From positions 558,001 to 622,000 of the forward strand of contig NZ_PGUW01000004.1 in the NCBI RefSeq assembly GCF_002863565.1: 64,000 bases of DNA, read 5' to 3'. The translations under genes were made by a program, and so were the position numbers. Origin of the DNA: Bacillus sp. V5-8f. Lineage in GTDB: Bacteria > Bacillota > Bacilli > Bacillales > DSM-1321. Shown here piece after piece: positions 9,066-18,004 of the stretch (positions are counted from its first letter, which is position 1; every line of letters starts with the position of its first letter). The notes beneath the pieces were generated by a model. That model was not told the DNA's origin. It ran no database searches and was given only the letters and a program-made list of their open reading frames with translations.

Positions 9066-10127
9066 TTGGCAACGGAGACAGTTAACAATAAAACCTTACC
9101 CACATACGATGTTGAAAAAGAGTTAAACCGTTGGAACAAATTTTTGAATCTTGGAAATCTACCAGAACCTACGGTAGGCCATACGCCAAGAAACGTAGTT
9201 TGGAAAAAGAATAAAGCGACTTTATGGCATTATCCAGCTGTCCAGAAGAAATATGATGTACCTTTATTCTTTGTTTATTCCCTTTTCAACCGGTCGTATA
9301 TTCTTGATCTGGCTCCAGGTTCAAGCGTTATAGAGGGCCTTGTGAACGCTGGCTATGATGTTTATCTATTAGACTGGGGGATCCCAGGCTATGAGGATAA
9401 AGATATTAGTATAGAAGATTATGTTATGGACTATATTAAAAAAGGAGTTCAGCGTACATTAAGGCATTCTGGAGCAAATGAGGTTTCTGTGATCGGGTAT
9501 TGCCTTGGCGGAACACTGGCAGCAATCTATGCCGCAATCGCAGATGAACCGATTAAAAATCTCGCTGTAGCGACAGTCCCAATAGATTTTGGCCCGGCAA
9601 CCATTCCGGATAAATGGGCAGAAGGATTAAAAAATGGTTCATTCAATGTAGACCGGTTTATCGATGTTTACGGTGTAATTCCGCCTCAATATGTGGAAGG
9701 CATGTTCAGGGCAATCAGTTCACCTATCTATTACAGCCCGTATGTTGCGTTTCTGACCCGTGCCACTGATGACCGATTTGTAGAGAAATGGCGCCGTATG
9801 GACAAATGGACAAAAGAACATGTACCTTTTACAGGAGAAGCGTTCCGGCAATTAAATAATGATTTTTTCAGGGACAATAAACTGGTAAAAGGCGAATTTA
9901 GCGTAAAAGGCAAAGTAGTAAATTTGGGGAATATTAAAGCAAACCTTTTGATAGTCACATCGAAAAATGATCATTTGGTACCTGAAGAACAGAGTCTGCC
10001 AATGGTGGAGTTGGTCTCAAGTGAAGACAAAACATATCAGCTAGTCCAGGCGGGCCATGTTTCCTTAGCCTTAACAGGCCAGTTCGCGAAAATCCTGGAT
10101 GCATGGTTGCGCGACCGTTCAAATTAA
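9066..10127 (+). CDS. phaC: Poly(3-hydroxyalkanoate) synthase PhaC (class III/IV type)
   Basis: 353 residues, the length of class III/IV synthases. The lipase-like box GYCLGG carries the nucleophile Cys146; Asp302 (NDHLVP) and His331 (AGHVSL) complete the triad. The enzyme polymerises 3-hydroxyacyl-CoA into PHA on granules, with PhaR as partner. It starts with TTG at 9066, seven bases after AAGGAGG (9052-9058); no ATG or GTG in frame fits better. A bidirectional terminator follows. Confidence 0.93.
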   Translation: MATETVNNKTLPTYDVEKELNRWNKFLNLGNLPEPTVGHTPRNVVWKKNKATLWHYPAVQKKYDVPLFFVYSLFNRSYILDLAPGSSVIEGLVNAGYDVYLLDWGIPGYEDKDISIEDYVMDYIKKGVQRTLRHSGANEVSVIGYCLGGTLAAIYAAIADEPIKNLAVATVPIDFGPATIPDKWAEGLKNGSFNVDRFIDVYGVIPPQYVEGMFRAISSPIYYSPYVAFLTRATDDRFVEKWRRMDKWTKEHVPFTGEAFRQLNNDFFRDNKLVKGEFSVKGKVVNLGNIKANLLIVTSKNDHLVPEEQSLPMVELVSSEDKTYQLVQAGHVSLALTGQFAKILDAWLRDRSN

Positions 10128-10176
10128 AATAAAACCGCCCAACCCCAGTCATAGTTTTTCAGTTGCTTCATACAAT

Positions 10177-10210
10177 AAAAGGTAGGAAGGACGAACTCCT
10201 TCCACCTTTT
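10177..10210. terminator. Bidirectional terminator between phaC and the hydrolase
   Basis: Arms 10177-10190 and 10198-10210 pair with one bulged A. A-rich and T-rich flanks make it usable on both strands between two converging genes. Confidence 0.7.
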
Positions 10211-10997
10211 ATCCAGCTTTTCTGTGAACCCTTTGCCTACTTAGAAATTGGCACAATGTTTGATTGAATTGTTCAGTAACTTCTAGCTTTGCAATATGTC
10301 CCGATTTTTTGAAAATAACCAATTCAGAGTTCGGTATTTCTTCGTGCATGAGAATTTGAATCCAAACAGGGAGGATTGTGTCATATTGGCAGCCGATCAC
10401 GAGTGTTGGTATACTAATATTTGGCAATAAAGAACGGTTATCAACTTCAAGACATGCGTTCATCGACTTTACATATCCCATCTTATTCGGCCTATAAAAT
10501 TTAAAAAATTCTTTCATGTTCTCCTCTCTCCAAGAGTATAAACAGGTCTTGGCAGCGATCATCCTTTGTTGTTGGGGGGTAAGAAATAGCGTACGTGCCT
10601 TTCGATACTGTAAAAACAACTTTCCTAATTGCTTTGGAGCATAATGGAACGTACTAACCAGGATTAATGATCTGCATCTGTCTGGCGCCTGGCGGTACAT
10701 CTCCTGGGCAACAGTTCCACCCATTGATAACCCGCAAATGTGCGCGCTTTCAATTTTTAATTCATCCAGTAACGATAAAACATCTTTAGCAAAGTTCTCA
10801 ATGGATATTCCGTCCATTATTGAATTCTCTCCATGTCCCCTTAAATCTGGAATGATAAGCTCGTACTGATCCGCCAACACGAATTGTTTTTCCCAGCCTT
10901 CTTTTACCTCGCCTAACCCGTGAATGAGTACCAGAGGTTCGCCCTTTCCCATACGCAGGTAAGGCATTTTGTTTTTGCTTAAAGCAGTCTTTTTCAC
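10209..10997 (-). CDS. Alpha/beta-fold hydrolase
   Basis: 262 residues. The oxyanion strand LVLIHGLGE is at 22-30, the nucleophile elbow GLSMGG has Ser91, DTILP holds the acid residue and KSGHIAKLE the catalytic His. It resembles small esterases and 3-oxoadipate enol-lactonase-like hydrolases; the substrate cannot be read. Lying between phaC and phaQ it could be a PHA or oligomer hydrolase, but it carries no depolymerase hallmark. It starts with GTG at 10997 behind AAAGGAGG. Confidence 0.75.
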   Translation of the reverse strand: MKKTALSKNKMPYLRMGKGEPLVLIHGLGEVKEGWEKQFVLADQYELIIPDLRGHGENSIMDGISIENFAKDVLSLLDELKIESAHICGLSMGGTVAQEMYRQAPDRCRSLILVSTFHYAPKQLGKLFLQYRKARTLFLTPQQQRMIAAKTCLYSWREENMKEFFKFYRPNKMGYVKSMNACLEVDNRSLLPNISIPTLVIGCQYDTILPVWIQILMHEEIPNSELVIFKKSGHIAKLEVTEQFNQTLCQFLSRQRVHRKAG

Positions 10998-11184
10998 TTT
11001 GTTTGCCTCCTTTTAGTGTTTTGCTTGGCACGTAGGATAATGGAATTTCCATTTAGCAAAAGCTGAACTGCCTACTGTCTCTGATGTTTCGGTTCTGCCA
11101 GTGGGGAGCTTGGTAATCTTTATTTCCGGATTAGACGAATTATAAACATTTCCAAAATTCTTGTTTTTTTATATATATGCACGG

Positions 11185-11220
11185 TTGACTAAAAATGACT
11201 TATAAGTGTAAAATACACAT
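11185..11220 (+). promoter_or_regulatory. phaQ promoter with overlapping inverted repeat
   Basis: TTGACT (11185-11190) and TAAAAT (11209-11214) form a sigma-A promoter with an 18-base spacer. The inverted repeat GTGTA-AAA-TACAC (11206-11218) covers the -10 box. PhaQ of B. megaterium is known to repress its own operon, so this is a candidate PhaQ operator. Confidence 0.55.
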
Positions 11221-11250
11221 ATAGAGAATTTTTTACAGAGGTGAAATTAA

Positions 11251-11667
11251 ATGGCAAATAGCAACAAAGAGCAATCCTTAGCGCCTTCAAAAAACTTCAT
11301 CATGCCATTCATTTTGCTACTTCTCAGCAGAATGTCCCTTCATGGGTATGAACTTATCCAAAAGCTGCAAAACTTTGGGTTTCGTTCGCTTGATCAGGGT
11401 AACCTGTACAGGCTCTTGCGAAAACTAGAAGAGGATGAGTTAGTGTCTTCAGAGTGGGATACAAATGGGGCCGGACCTGCGAAAAGAAAATATTCAATCA
11501 CGGAAACCGGAATTACCTATTTAAAAGTTCATGCGAACCAGCTGGAAAGCTACCAATCTATGTTGGATCAATTTTTTCGAATGTATTCAAGCTTTCTTGA
11601 GCTCTACATTCCTTCTTTTCCTAAGAAGGATTCAATAGAGAAACCTAAGAGTAAAGGGGAGGAATAA
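11251..11667 (+). CDS. phaQ: PadR-family transcriptional repressor of PHA genes
   Basis: 138 residues with a PadR-type winged helix at ~18-85 (FILLLLSRMSLHGYELIQKL, then DQGNLYRLLRKLEEDELVSS and the wing) and a short dimerisation tail. In B. megaterium PhaQ senses PHA granules and represses phaQ-phaP. The downstream gene here is phasin-like and begins 2 bases after this stop codon, the same arrangement. The start has GAGGTGA 7 bases upstream. Confidence 0.85.
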   Translation: MANSNKEQSLAPSKNFIMPFILLLLSRMSLHGYELIQKLQNFGFRSLDQGNLYRLLRKLEEDELVSSEWDTNGAGPAKRKYSITETGITYLKVHANQLESYQSMLDQFFRMYSSFLELYIPSFPKKDSIEKPKSKGEE

Positions 11668-11669
11668 CC

Positions 11670-12236
11670 GTGAGTCAAAAGAAGAATGAACAAGGTTCAA
11701 AGGAATATGTATCTGATTCATTTGTAAATACGATTTGGAACCAGTACGAAGATGCCTTGCAGCGCTCCCGTAAGCTTCGAGAAAATCGATATGAAGCTTA
11801 TGTAAAGGCTCTTGAGGAAACCGCTAAGTTTAATTCCGAAGTCCGCAAAGCTGTCAGCTCGTTTTATGGCGAAACCAAAAAAGCTAATGAAGAATTAATA
11901 AACTCTTTCCAACGCAATCAATCAGAGGAAGTAGCAATACAAGGAATTGGAGAAAAACGCGAAGCTTTAAGAAATCAATGGAAGGATGTTGCAAGCCGGT
12001 GGGAAAAAATCATGCTCACACCTTTTAAAACATCTTTCGATATTGTTGAAAGAATGGAAAAACGAGTAATTGATAATAGCCAATCCTATCTGCAAGACCT
12101 AAAAAAGCGTTCCCAAGAACGGTCTACTGCCGCGGATGAATACATAAGGCTGGCAAGAACTACACAACAAAGATATGTACGACGTATTGAAGATAGCTTT
12201 AAGGTACTAGTAGGTTCAGGGGAAAATAGACAGTAG
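11670..12236 (+). CDS. phaP: Phasin-like PHA granule protein PhaP
   Basis: 188 residues, almost wholly helical and charged, without membrane segments. It starts with GTG at 11670, with GGGGAGG (11656-11662) upstream inside the end of phaQ. Position directly after phaQ is that of phaP in B. megaterium. Phasins coat PHA granules. It appears paralogous to the protein at 7840 (shared WNQ...AL start and similar helical body). A terminator with a long stem follows at once. Confidence 0.78.
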   Translation: MSQKKNEQGSKEYVSDSFVNTIWNQYEDALQRSRKLRENRYEAYVKALEETAKFNSEVRKAVSSFYGETKKANEELINSFQRNQSEEVAIQGIGEKREALRNQWKDVASRWEKIMLTPFKTSFDIVERMEKRVIDNSQSYLQDLKKRSQERSTAADEYIRLARTTQQRYVRRIEDSFKVLVGSGENRQ

Positions 12237-12253
12237 ACATCTTTCCAATATGC

Positions 12254-12290
12254 AGCAGCTCCACTTGATCATTCAAGAGGAGCTGCTTTT
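12254..12290 (+). terminator. Terminator after phaQ-phaP
   Basis: A 9-bp GC-rich stem (12254-12262 with 12279-12287) extended by an inner stem, followed by TTTT. Confidence 0.85.
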
Positions 12291-12391
12291 TATGTTGCAT
12301 TTTACAGTTTATTCCACGTGAAAAAGGGTATAAATGGATAGCGATATTTGATAATGTTATAGAATGTGCGTCCATCCAAGAATAAATCGCT

Positions 12392-13294
12392 CTATTGGTA
12401 TTGCTCCAACACTGAAAAATGCTGTTTCATAAATTCATAAAATACCTTCTCGGAAGGTGCCAACTCCCTATTTTTGGGAGTGATAATGCCGACTGTACGC
12501 CTGACTTGCGGACTATTAATTGGAATTTTAACAGTTAAGCGGGGAATGGAGTCGTAAAACGTACTGTCAGGCAAAAGACTGACTCCAATACCTGCCGATA
12601 CAAGTCCTTTGAGAGCATCCATATCCTCGCCTTCAGAGGTGATATTCGGGGTGAAGCCTGCTTGTTTGCACGCTTGCACTACTATTTTCTGCAAAATATA
12701 ACCCTGTGGAAAAAGTACAAAATCATCATTTCTCAACTCGTTAAGGGAAAGGCTCTTTTTTTCTGCCAATGGATGTGAAATTGGCAAAAGAGCAGAGATG
12801 CTCTCCGTAAATAATATATCTGCGTCGATTCCGGGTTCACCGGTCGGGACTGGCCCAAGAAAAGCTAAGTTGATATCTCCAATTTTCACAGCTTCCATTA
12901 ATGCTGAGTAGGATCCTTGGCGCAAATGGAAAACGACGTTTGGTTTTTTTTCTTTATAGGCTGAAATAACGGTAGGAAGCAAGTAGCTTGCCAGGCTGGT
13001 AGGATAACCGATCTTAATACTTCCGTGATTGGGGTCGAGGTATTCGTCTACCTTTTCCTTTGCATAGTCAATGGCTTTTATCGCAGATTTGGCATGGGTT
13101 AAAAAAATCTTTCCAATTTGAGTTAACTTCACATTCCTTCCTGCCCGCTCAAACAGTTTCACACCGAGCTCCGCTTCAAGCTTTCCAATTTGGAGGGAGA
13201 TAGCAGACTGTGCTACGTGCAAATGATCGGCAGCCTCCGTAACATGCTGGCGTTCGGCAACCTCTATAAAGTATCGTAATTGACGCAACTCCAT
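12392..13294 (-). CDS. gltC: LysR-type activator of glutamate synthase
   Basis: 300 residues, the length of B. subtilis GltC, and closely similar throughout as I know that protein: MELRQLRYF start, the helix-turn-helix with HLHVAQSAIS, the EYLDP..G..KIG.PTSLAS linker, and VSAGIGVSLLP in the effector domain. GltC activates gltAB when 2-oxoglutarate is high and is inhibited by glutamate. It is divergent from gltA, the expected arrangement. The start at 13294 is set by GGAGG in the leader; six residues further upstream in frame are not needed. Confidence 0.95.
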   Translation of the reverse strand: MELRQLRYFIEVAERQHVTEAADHLHVAQSAISLQIGKLEAELGVKLFERAGRNVKLTQIGKIFLTHAKSAIKAIDYAKEKVDEYLDPNHGSIKIGYPTSLASYLLPTVISAYKEKKPNVVFHLRQGSYSALMEAVKIGDINLAFLGPVPTGEPGIDADILFTESISALLPISHPLAEKKSLSLNELRNDDFVLFPQGYILQKIVVQACKQAGFTPNITSEGEDMDALKGLVSAGIGVSLLPDSTFYDSIPRLTVKIPINSPQVRRTVGIITPKNRELAPSEKVFYEFMKQHFSVLEQYQ

Positions 13295-13321
13295 GATACA
13301 GCCTCCAATCATATCGAATCA

Positions 13322-13336
13322 AGATTATTATAATCT
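13322..13336. promoter_or_regulatory. Dyad in the gltC-gltA intergenic region
   Basis: A perfect inverted repeat AGATTA-TTA-TAATCT, of the size LysR-type regulators bind, lies in the divergent promoter region. It is the likely GltC box. Confidence 0.55.
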
Positions 13337-13428
13337 ATATTATATATTGTTTATATTAATATGAAAACCTAAAATAGGACTTAAGTGATTTTTCCGGAAA
13401 ATATTGAAATAAACGGGAGGAGATAAAT

Positions 13429-16400
13429 ATGACATACAATCAAATACCAAAAGCGCAAGGTCTCTACCGTCCTGAATTCGAGCATGATGCATGTGGAATC
13501 GGATTGTACGCACATATAAAAGGAAACGCAACGCATGAAATCGTAAAAAAAGGACTGCAGATGCTTTGCCAATTAGACCACCGGGGCGGACAGGGAAGCG
13601 ACCCGCTAACAGGGGATGGCGCAGGATTAATGGTTCAAATCCCGGATCAATTTTTCCGCGAATCTTGTCCGGAAATTAACTTGCCTAAAAAGGGTCGATA
13701 TGGAGTAGGGATGCTCTTCTTTACGAAAAATGAGGCTGAGCAATCTTCGATTGAAGATAGTATTAATCATTATATAGAACAAGAAGGCCAGGTTCTTCTT
13801 GGGTGGAGAACTGTACCTGTTGATGTCAGAAAAATTGGAACAGTAGGAAAAGAGACAGCGCCAGTGGTCCGGCAGGTCTTTATCGGGGCTAATGACAACA
13901 TATCTGATGACTTAGCCTTTGAAAGAAAACTATATGTAATCAGGAAGCAGGCAGAACATAAAGCTGCTGTGCAAGGAAATAGGTTCTATTTTGCAAGCTT
14001 GTCAAGCAGAACAATTGTTTATAAAGGGTTATTAACTCCTGATCAGGTAGATGAATTCTATTTGGATCTTCAAAGCGAAGCCTTTAAGTCCGCTTTTGCA
14101 TTAGTACATTCACGTTTTAGTACGAACACGTTCCCTAGCTGGGAAAGGGCGCATCCAAACCGCTATCTAATCCACAATGGAGAAATCAATACACTCAGGG
14201 GAAATATAAACTGGATGCACGCACGCGAAAAGCAATTCATTTCTAATGCTTTTGGGGAAGACATAAACAAAGTAGCTCCAATTTTGGACATTGATGGAAG
14301 CGATTCGTCCATTTTGGATAATGCACTTGAATTCTTTGTGCTGGCTGGGAGAAAGCCTGCCCATGTCGCCATGATGATGATTCCTGAACCTTGGACTGAG
14401 AACCCTCACATTTCAAAGGAAAAGAGGGCGTTCTATGAGTACCACAGTACGTTGATGGAGCCATGGGATGGACCGACTGCCATTTCGTTCACCGATGGAA
14501 AACAAATCGGTGCCATTCTGGACCGCAACGGACTGCGTCCTGCTCGTTACTATGTAACAAAGGATGATTATATTATTTTTTCTTCGGAGGTCGGTGTAAT
14601 TGAAGTTGAACCGGAGAATGTTTTATATAAAGAAAGATTAAGCCCAGGGAAAATGCTATTGATCGATTTGGAACAAGGACGGATTATCTCAGATGAGGAA
14701 ATCAAGTCAGAGATGGCTGCTGCTTATCCTTATCAGCAATGGCTTGATGAACAGCTTGTTGTATTGCCTGATGATGGAGACGCGACGGAAGAAAATCCGA
14801 AGTCTGAGCTTTTCGTTCTCCAAAAAGCATTTGGTTATACGTATGAAGATGTTCATAAATATCTAATCCCTGTCGTAACAGAGGGAAAGGACCCGTTAGG
14901 ATCCATGGGAAATGACACACCTCTTGCGGTATTGTCCGATCGCCCGCAATCATTGTTCAATTATTTCAAGCAAACATTTGCCCAGGTAACGAATCCGCCT
15001 ATTGATGCCATTCGTGAACAAATCGTAACTTCGACTGTTAGTTATTTAGGGGCAGAAGGAAATCTTCTTCATCCGAATGAAGGAAATTGCCGTCGAATCC
15101 AGCTTGAAACGCCAATATTGACAAATGGCCAACTCGCAAAATTGAAAGCGAATGAACTAGAAGGGTTTTCTAGCAAAACCATTCATACTTTATTTACCGG
15201 TGACCTGGAAAGCGGACTCTCACGGATTTTTGCTGAAGCCGAAAAAGCTATTGCTGACGGAGCAAGCTTGCTGATTTTAACAGACCGTAATATCAATAGG
15301 GATGAAGCGGCGATGCCTATTTTGCTTGCTGCAAGTGCATTACATCAGCATTTGATCCGCCAGGGAAGCCGTACAAAGATAAGTCTTGTAGTTGAATCTG
15401 GTGAAACACGGGAAGTGCACCATTTTGCAGCCTTAATTGGTTATGGCGTGGATGCTGTTAATCCGTATTTAGCTTATGAAACTTATAAGCGGGCTATTTT
15501 GGACGGCCATTTGGCTATTAGTTATGAAGAAGCGGTTGCAAAGTACGTAAAAGGTATGACAGAAGGCGTTATTAAAGTAATGTCTAAAATGGGAATTTCA
15601 ACTGTACAAAGCTATCGCGGTGCTCAAATTTTTGAAGCTGTTGGTATTAGTGCAAATGTTATTGAAAAGTATTTCAGCGGTACTCCTTCGCAGATTGACG
15701 GAATTCAACTTGACACGATCGCTAAGGAAGCCTTGATGCGCCATGAGGCAGCATATGGTGAATCAATTGATGATACGCTAGAGGCTGGCAGTGATTTTCA
15801 ATGGAGAAAAACAGGGGAGCATCATGCATTTAACCCTAAGACCATCCATACACTTCAATGGGCGACCCGCAAAGGTGATTATGGATTATATAAACAATAT
15901 TCCGAAATGGCGAACCAAGAAAGAATCGGATTTTTGCGTAATTTATTCTCCTTCGATATGACTCGCAAGCCTGTATCAATCGATGAAGTAGAGAGCGTAG
16001 ATTCAATTGTACGCCGTTTTAAATCCGGCGCGATGTCCTTCGGATCGTTAAGCCAGGAAGCACACGAAACTTTGGCAATTGCTATGAACCGTCTAGGCGC
16101 TAAGAGCAACAGCGGTGAAGGCGGAGAGCATCCAGCCCGTTATACGCTTGACGAAAATGGAGACAACCGTAGAAGCGGTATCAAGCAGATAGCATCAGGA
16201 CGGTTCGGGGTAAAGAGCGATTATCTTGTAAATGCAGATGAACTGCAAATCAAGATGGCCCAAGGTGCTAAACCAGGTGAAGGCGGCCAGCTGCCAGGAA
16301 ACAAAGTGTATCCTTGGGTAGCTGAAGTTCGCGGATCAACACCGGGTGTTGGGCTAATTTCGCCTCCTCCGCATCATGATATTTATTCGATTGAGGATTT

Positions 16401-17985
16401 GGCGCAGTTGATTCATGATTTGAAAAATGCGAATCGTAATGCACGGATTAGTGTTAAGCTAGTTTCAAAAGCAGGTGTTGGAACCATTGCAGCAGGAGTT
16501 GCTAAAGGTGTGGCGGATGTAATTGTTATCAGTGGATATGATGGCGGAACAGGAGCTTCTCCTAAAACGAGCATAAAGCATACTGGTTTGCCGTGGGAGC
16601 TTGGGCTCGCTGAAGCACACCAAACTTTGATGATCAATGGACTGCGTGACCGTGTTGTTTTAGAAACTGACGGGAAGCTGATGACTGGAAGGGACGTAGT
16701 CATGGCTGCATTGCTCGGTGCAGAGGAATTTGGATTTGCGACAGCGCCGCTTGTTGTTTTGGGCTGCATCATGATGAGGGCATGCCATTTAGATACGTGC
16801 CCTGTAGGGGTTGCCACTCAAAATCCAGAGCTTCGTGCAAAATTCACTGGAACGGCCGACCATGTTGTGAACTATATGAGGTTCGTAGCACAGGAAGTCC
16901 GTGAGCTTATGGCAGAGTTAGGATTCAGAACGATTGAGGAAATGGTGGGCCGTACGGATGTCCTAGAGGTAAGCGATCGTGCAAAAGCGCATTGGAAAGC
17001 AAAGCACTTAGACTTAACTACTTTGTTGTTCCAGCCTGAGGGACCTCGTACTTATAAAACACCACAAAATCATAAAATCGACGAGTCCCTTGATATGAAG
17101 GAATTAATGCCGGCTGTGCAGCCAGCATTAGTGGAAGGAAAGCCAGTTGATGTTTCATTCCCTATCACAAATGTCAACCGAGTGGTTGGAACGATTGTTG
17201 GTAGTGAAATATCTAAGCGTTATGGGGAAGAAGGACTGCCGGAAGATACAATTACCCTTCGCTTTAACGGATCAGCGGGACAAAGCTTCGGTGCGTTTGT
17301 GCCTAAGGGTATGACTCTTCGTTTAACTGGCGATGTCAATGACTATATAGGAAAAGGCTTATCAGGCGGAAAGCTTATTGTGTCAGCATCGGAAGAATCC
17401 AAATTGGTAGCAGGCGAAAATGTTATCGCAGGTAACGTCGCATTTTACGGAGCGACAAGCGGTGAAGCATACATTAACGGTCGTGCAGGAGAACGTTTTG
17501 CTGTACGGAACAGTGGAGCAAGCTTGGTTGTTGAAGGAATTGGCGACCATGGCTGTGAATATATGACAGGCGGCCGCGTCGTGATTTTAGGAGACGTAGG
17601 CAAAAACTTTGGGGCAGGTATGTCAGGTGGAGTTGCTTACGTATTTGCTGAGAACCAGGATGAGTTTAAGCAACTATCCAATCAAGAAATGATTGAATTC
17701 GAAGCACTTAGCGATGTAAAGGAAATGAATGACGTTCGTGAAATGATCGTCAAGCATTATGAATATACAGACAGCGCTAAAGCTGCTTATGTGTTGGAAA
17801 ACTGGAAGGATCTTGTTAGTAAATTCGTAAAAGTCATTCCTAAAGACTACAAGCGAATGATGGAGCTAATAAAGGAACAACAGGAAGCAGGATTATCCGA
17901 GACAGCAGCTATCATGAGTGCTTTTCAGGAAAATGCTAACCAAGAGAAAAAAACAGCTGTAAAACAGCTTAATGCAGTAATGTAA
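13429..17985 (+). CDS. gltA: Glutamate synthase, large subunit
   Basis: 1518 residues. A 21-residue propeptide precedes the catalytic Cys22 (EHDACGIG), which hydrolyses glutamine once exposed. The amidotransferase domain runs to ~430, a central domain to ~780, then the FMN-binding synthase barrel (GEGGEHP, KPGEGGQLPG, GYDGGTGASP). The 3Fe-4S cysteines are Cys1113, Cys1119 and Cys1124. A GXGXG beta-helix fills ~1260-1480. With the small subunit it makes two glutamates from glutamine and 2-oxoglutarate with NADPH. The gene name follows B. subtilis use (gltA is gltB in enterics). Ribosome site GGGAGGAG is upstream. Confidence 0.97.
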   Translation: MTYNQIPKAQGLYRPEFEHDACGIGLYAHIKGNATHEIVKKGLQMLCQLDHRGGQGSDPLTGDGAGLMVQIPDQFFRESCPEINLPKKGRYGVGMLFFTKNEAEQSSIEDSINHYIEQEGQVLLGWRTVPVDVRKIGTVGKETAPVVRQVFIGANDNISDDLAFERKLYVIRKQAEHKAAVQGNRFYFASLSSRTIVYKGLLTPDQVDEFYLDLQSEAFKSAFALVHSRFSTNTFPSWERAHPNRYLIHNGEINTLRGNINWMHAREKQFISNAFGEDINKVAPILDIDGSDSSILDNALEFFVLAGRKPAHVAMMMIPEPWTENPHISKEKRAFYEYHSTLMEPWDGPTAISFTDGKQIGAILDRNGLRPARYYVTKDDYIIFSSEVGVIEVEPENVLYKERLSPGKMLLIDLEQGRIISDEEIKSEMAAAYPYQQWLDEQLVVLPDDGDATEENPKSELFVLQKAFGYTYEDVHKYLIPVVTEGKDPLGSMGNDTPLAVLSDRPQSLFNYFKQTFAQVTNPPIDAIREQIVTSTVSYLGAEGNLLHPNEGNCRRIQLETPILTNGQLAKLKANELEGFSSKTIHTLFTGDLESGLSRIFAEAEKAIADGASLLILTDRNINRDEAAMPILLAASALHQHLIRQGSRTKISLVVESGETREVHHFAALIGYGVDAVNPYLAYETYKRAILDGHLAISYEEAVAKYVKGMTEGVIKVMSKMGISTVQSYRGAQIFEAVGISANVIEKYFSGTPSQIDGIQLDTIAKEALMRHEAAYGESIDDTLEAGSDFQWRKTGEHHAFNPKTIHTLQWATRKGDYGLYKQYSEMANQERIGFLRNLFSFDMTRKPVSIDEVESVDSIVRRFKSGAMSFGSLSQEAHETLAIAMNRLGAKSNSGEGGEHPARYTLDENGDNRRSGIKQIASGRFGVKSDYLVNADELQIKMAQGAKPGEGGQLPGNKVYPWVAEVRGSTPGVGLISPPPHHDIYSIEDLAQLIHDLKNANRNARISVKLVSKAGVGTIAAGVAKGVADVIVISGYDGGTGASPKTSIKHTGLPWELGLAEAHQTLMINGLRDRVVLETDGKLMTGRDVVMAALLGAEEFGFATAPLVVLGCIMMRACHLDTCPVGVATQNPELRAKFTGTADHVVNYMRFVAQEVRELMAELGFRTIEEMVGRTDVLEVSDRAKAHWKAKHLDLTTLLFQPEGPRTYKTPQNHKIDESLDMKELMPAVQPALVEGKPVDVSFPITNVNRVVGTIVGSEISKRYGEEGLPEDTITLRFNGSAGQSFGAFVPKGMTLRLTGDVNDYIGKGLSGGKLIVSASEESKLVAGENVIAGNVAFYGATSGEAYINGRAGERFAVRNSGASLVVEGIGDHGCEYMTGGRVVILGDVGKNFGAGMSGGVAYVFAENQDEFKQLSNQEMIEFEALSDVKEMNDVREMIVKHYEYTDSAKAAYVLENWKDLVSKFVKVIPKDYKRMMELIKEQQEAGLSETAAIMSAFQENANQEKKTAVKQLNAVM

Positions 17986-18004
17986 TTAGGAAGGAGAGAA
18001 GGAA

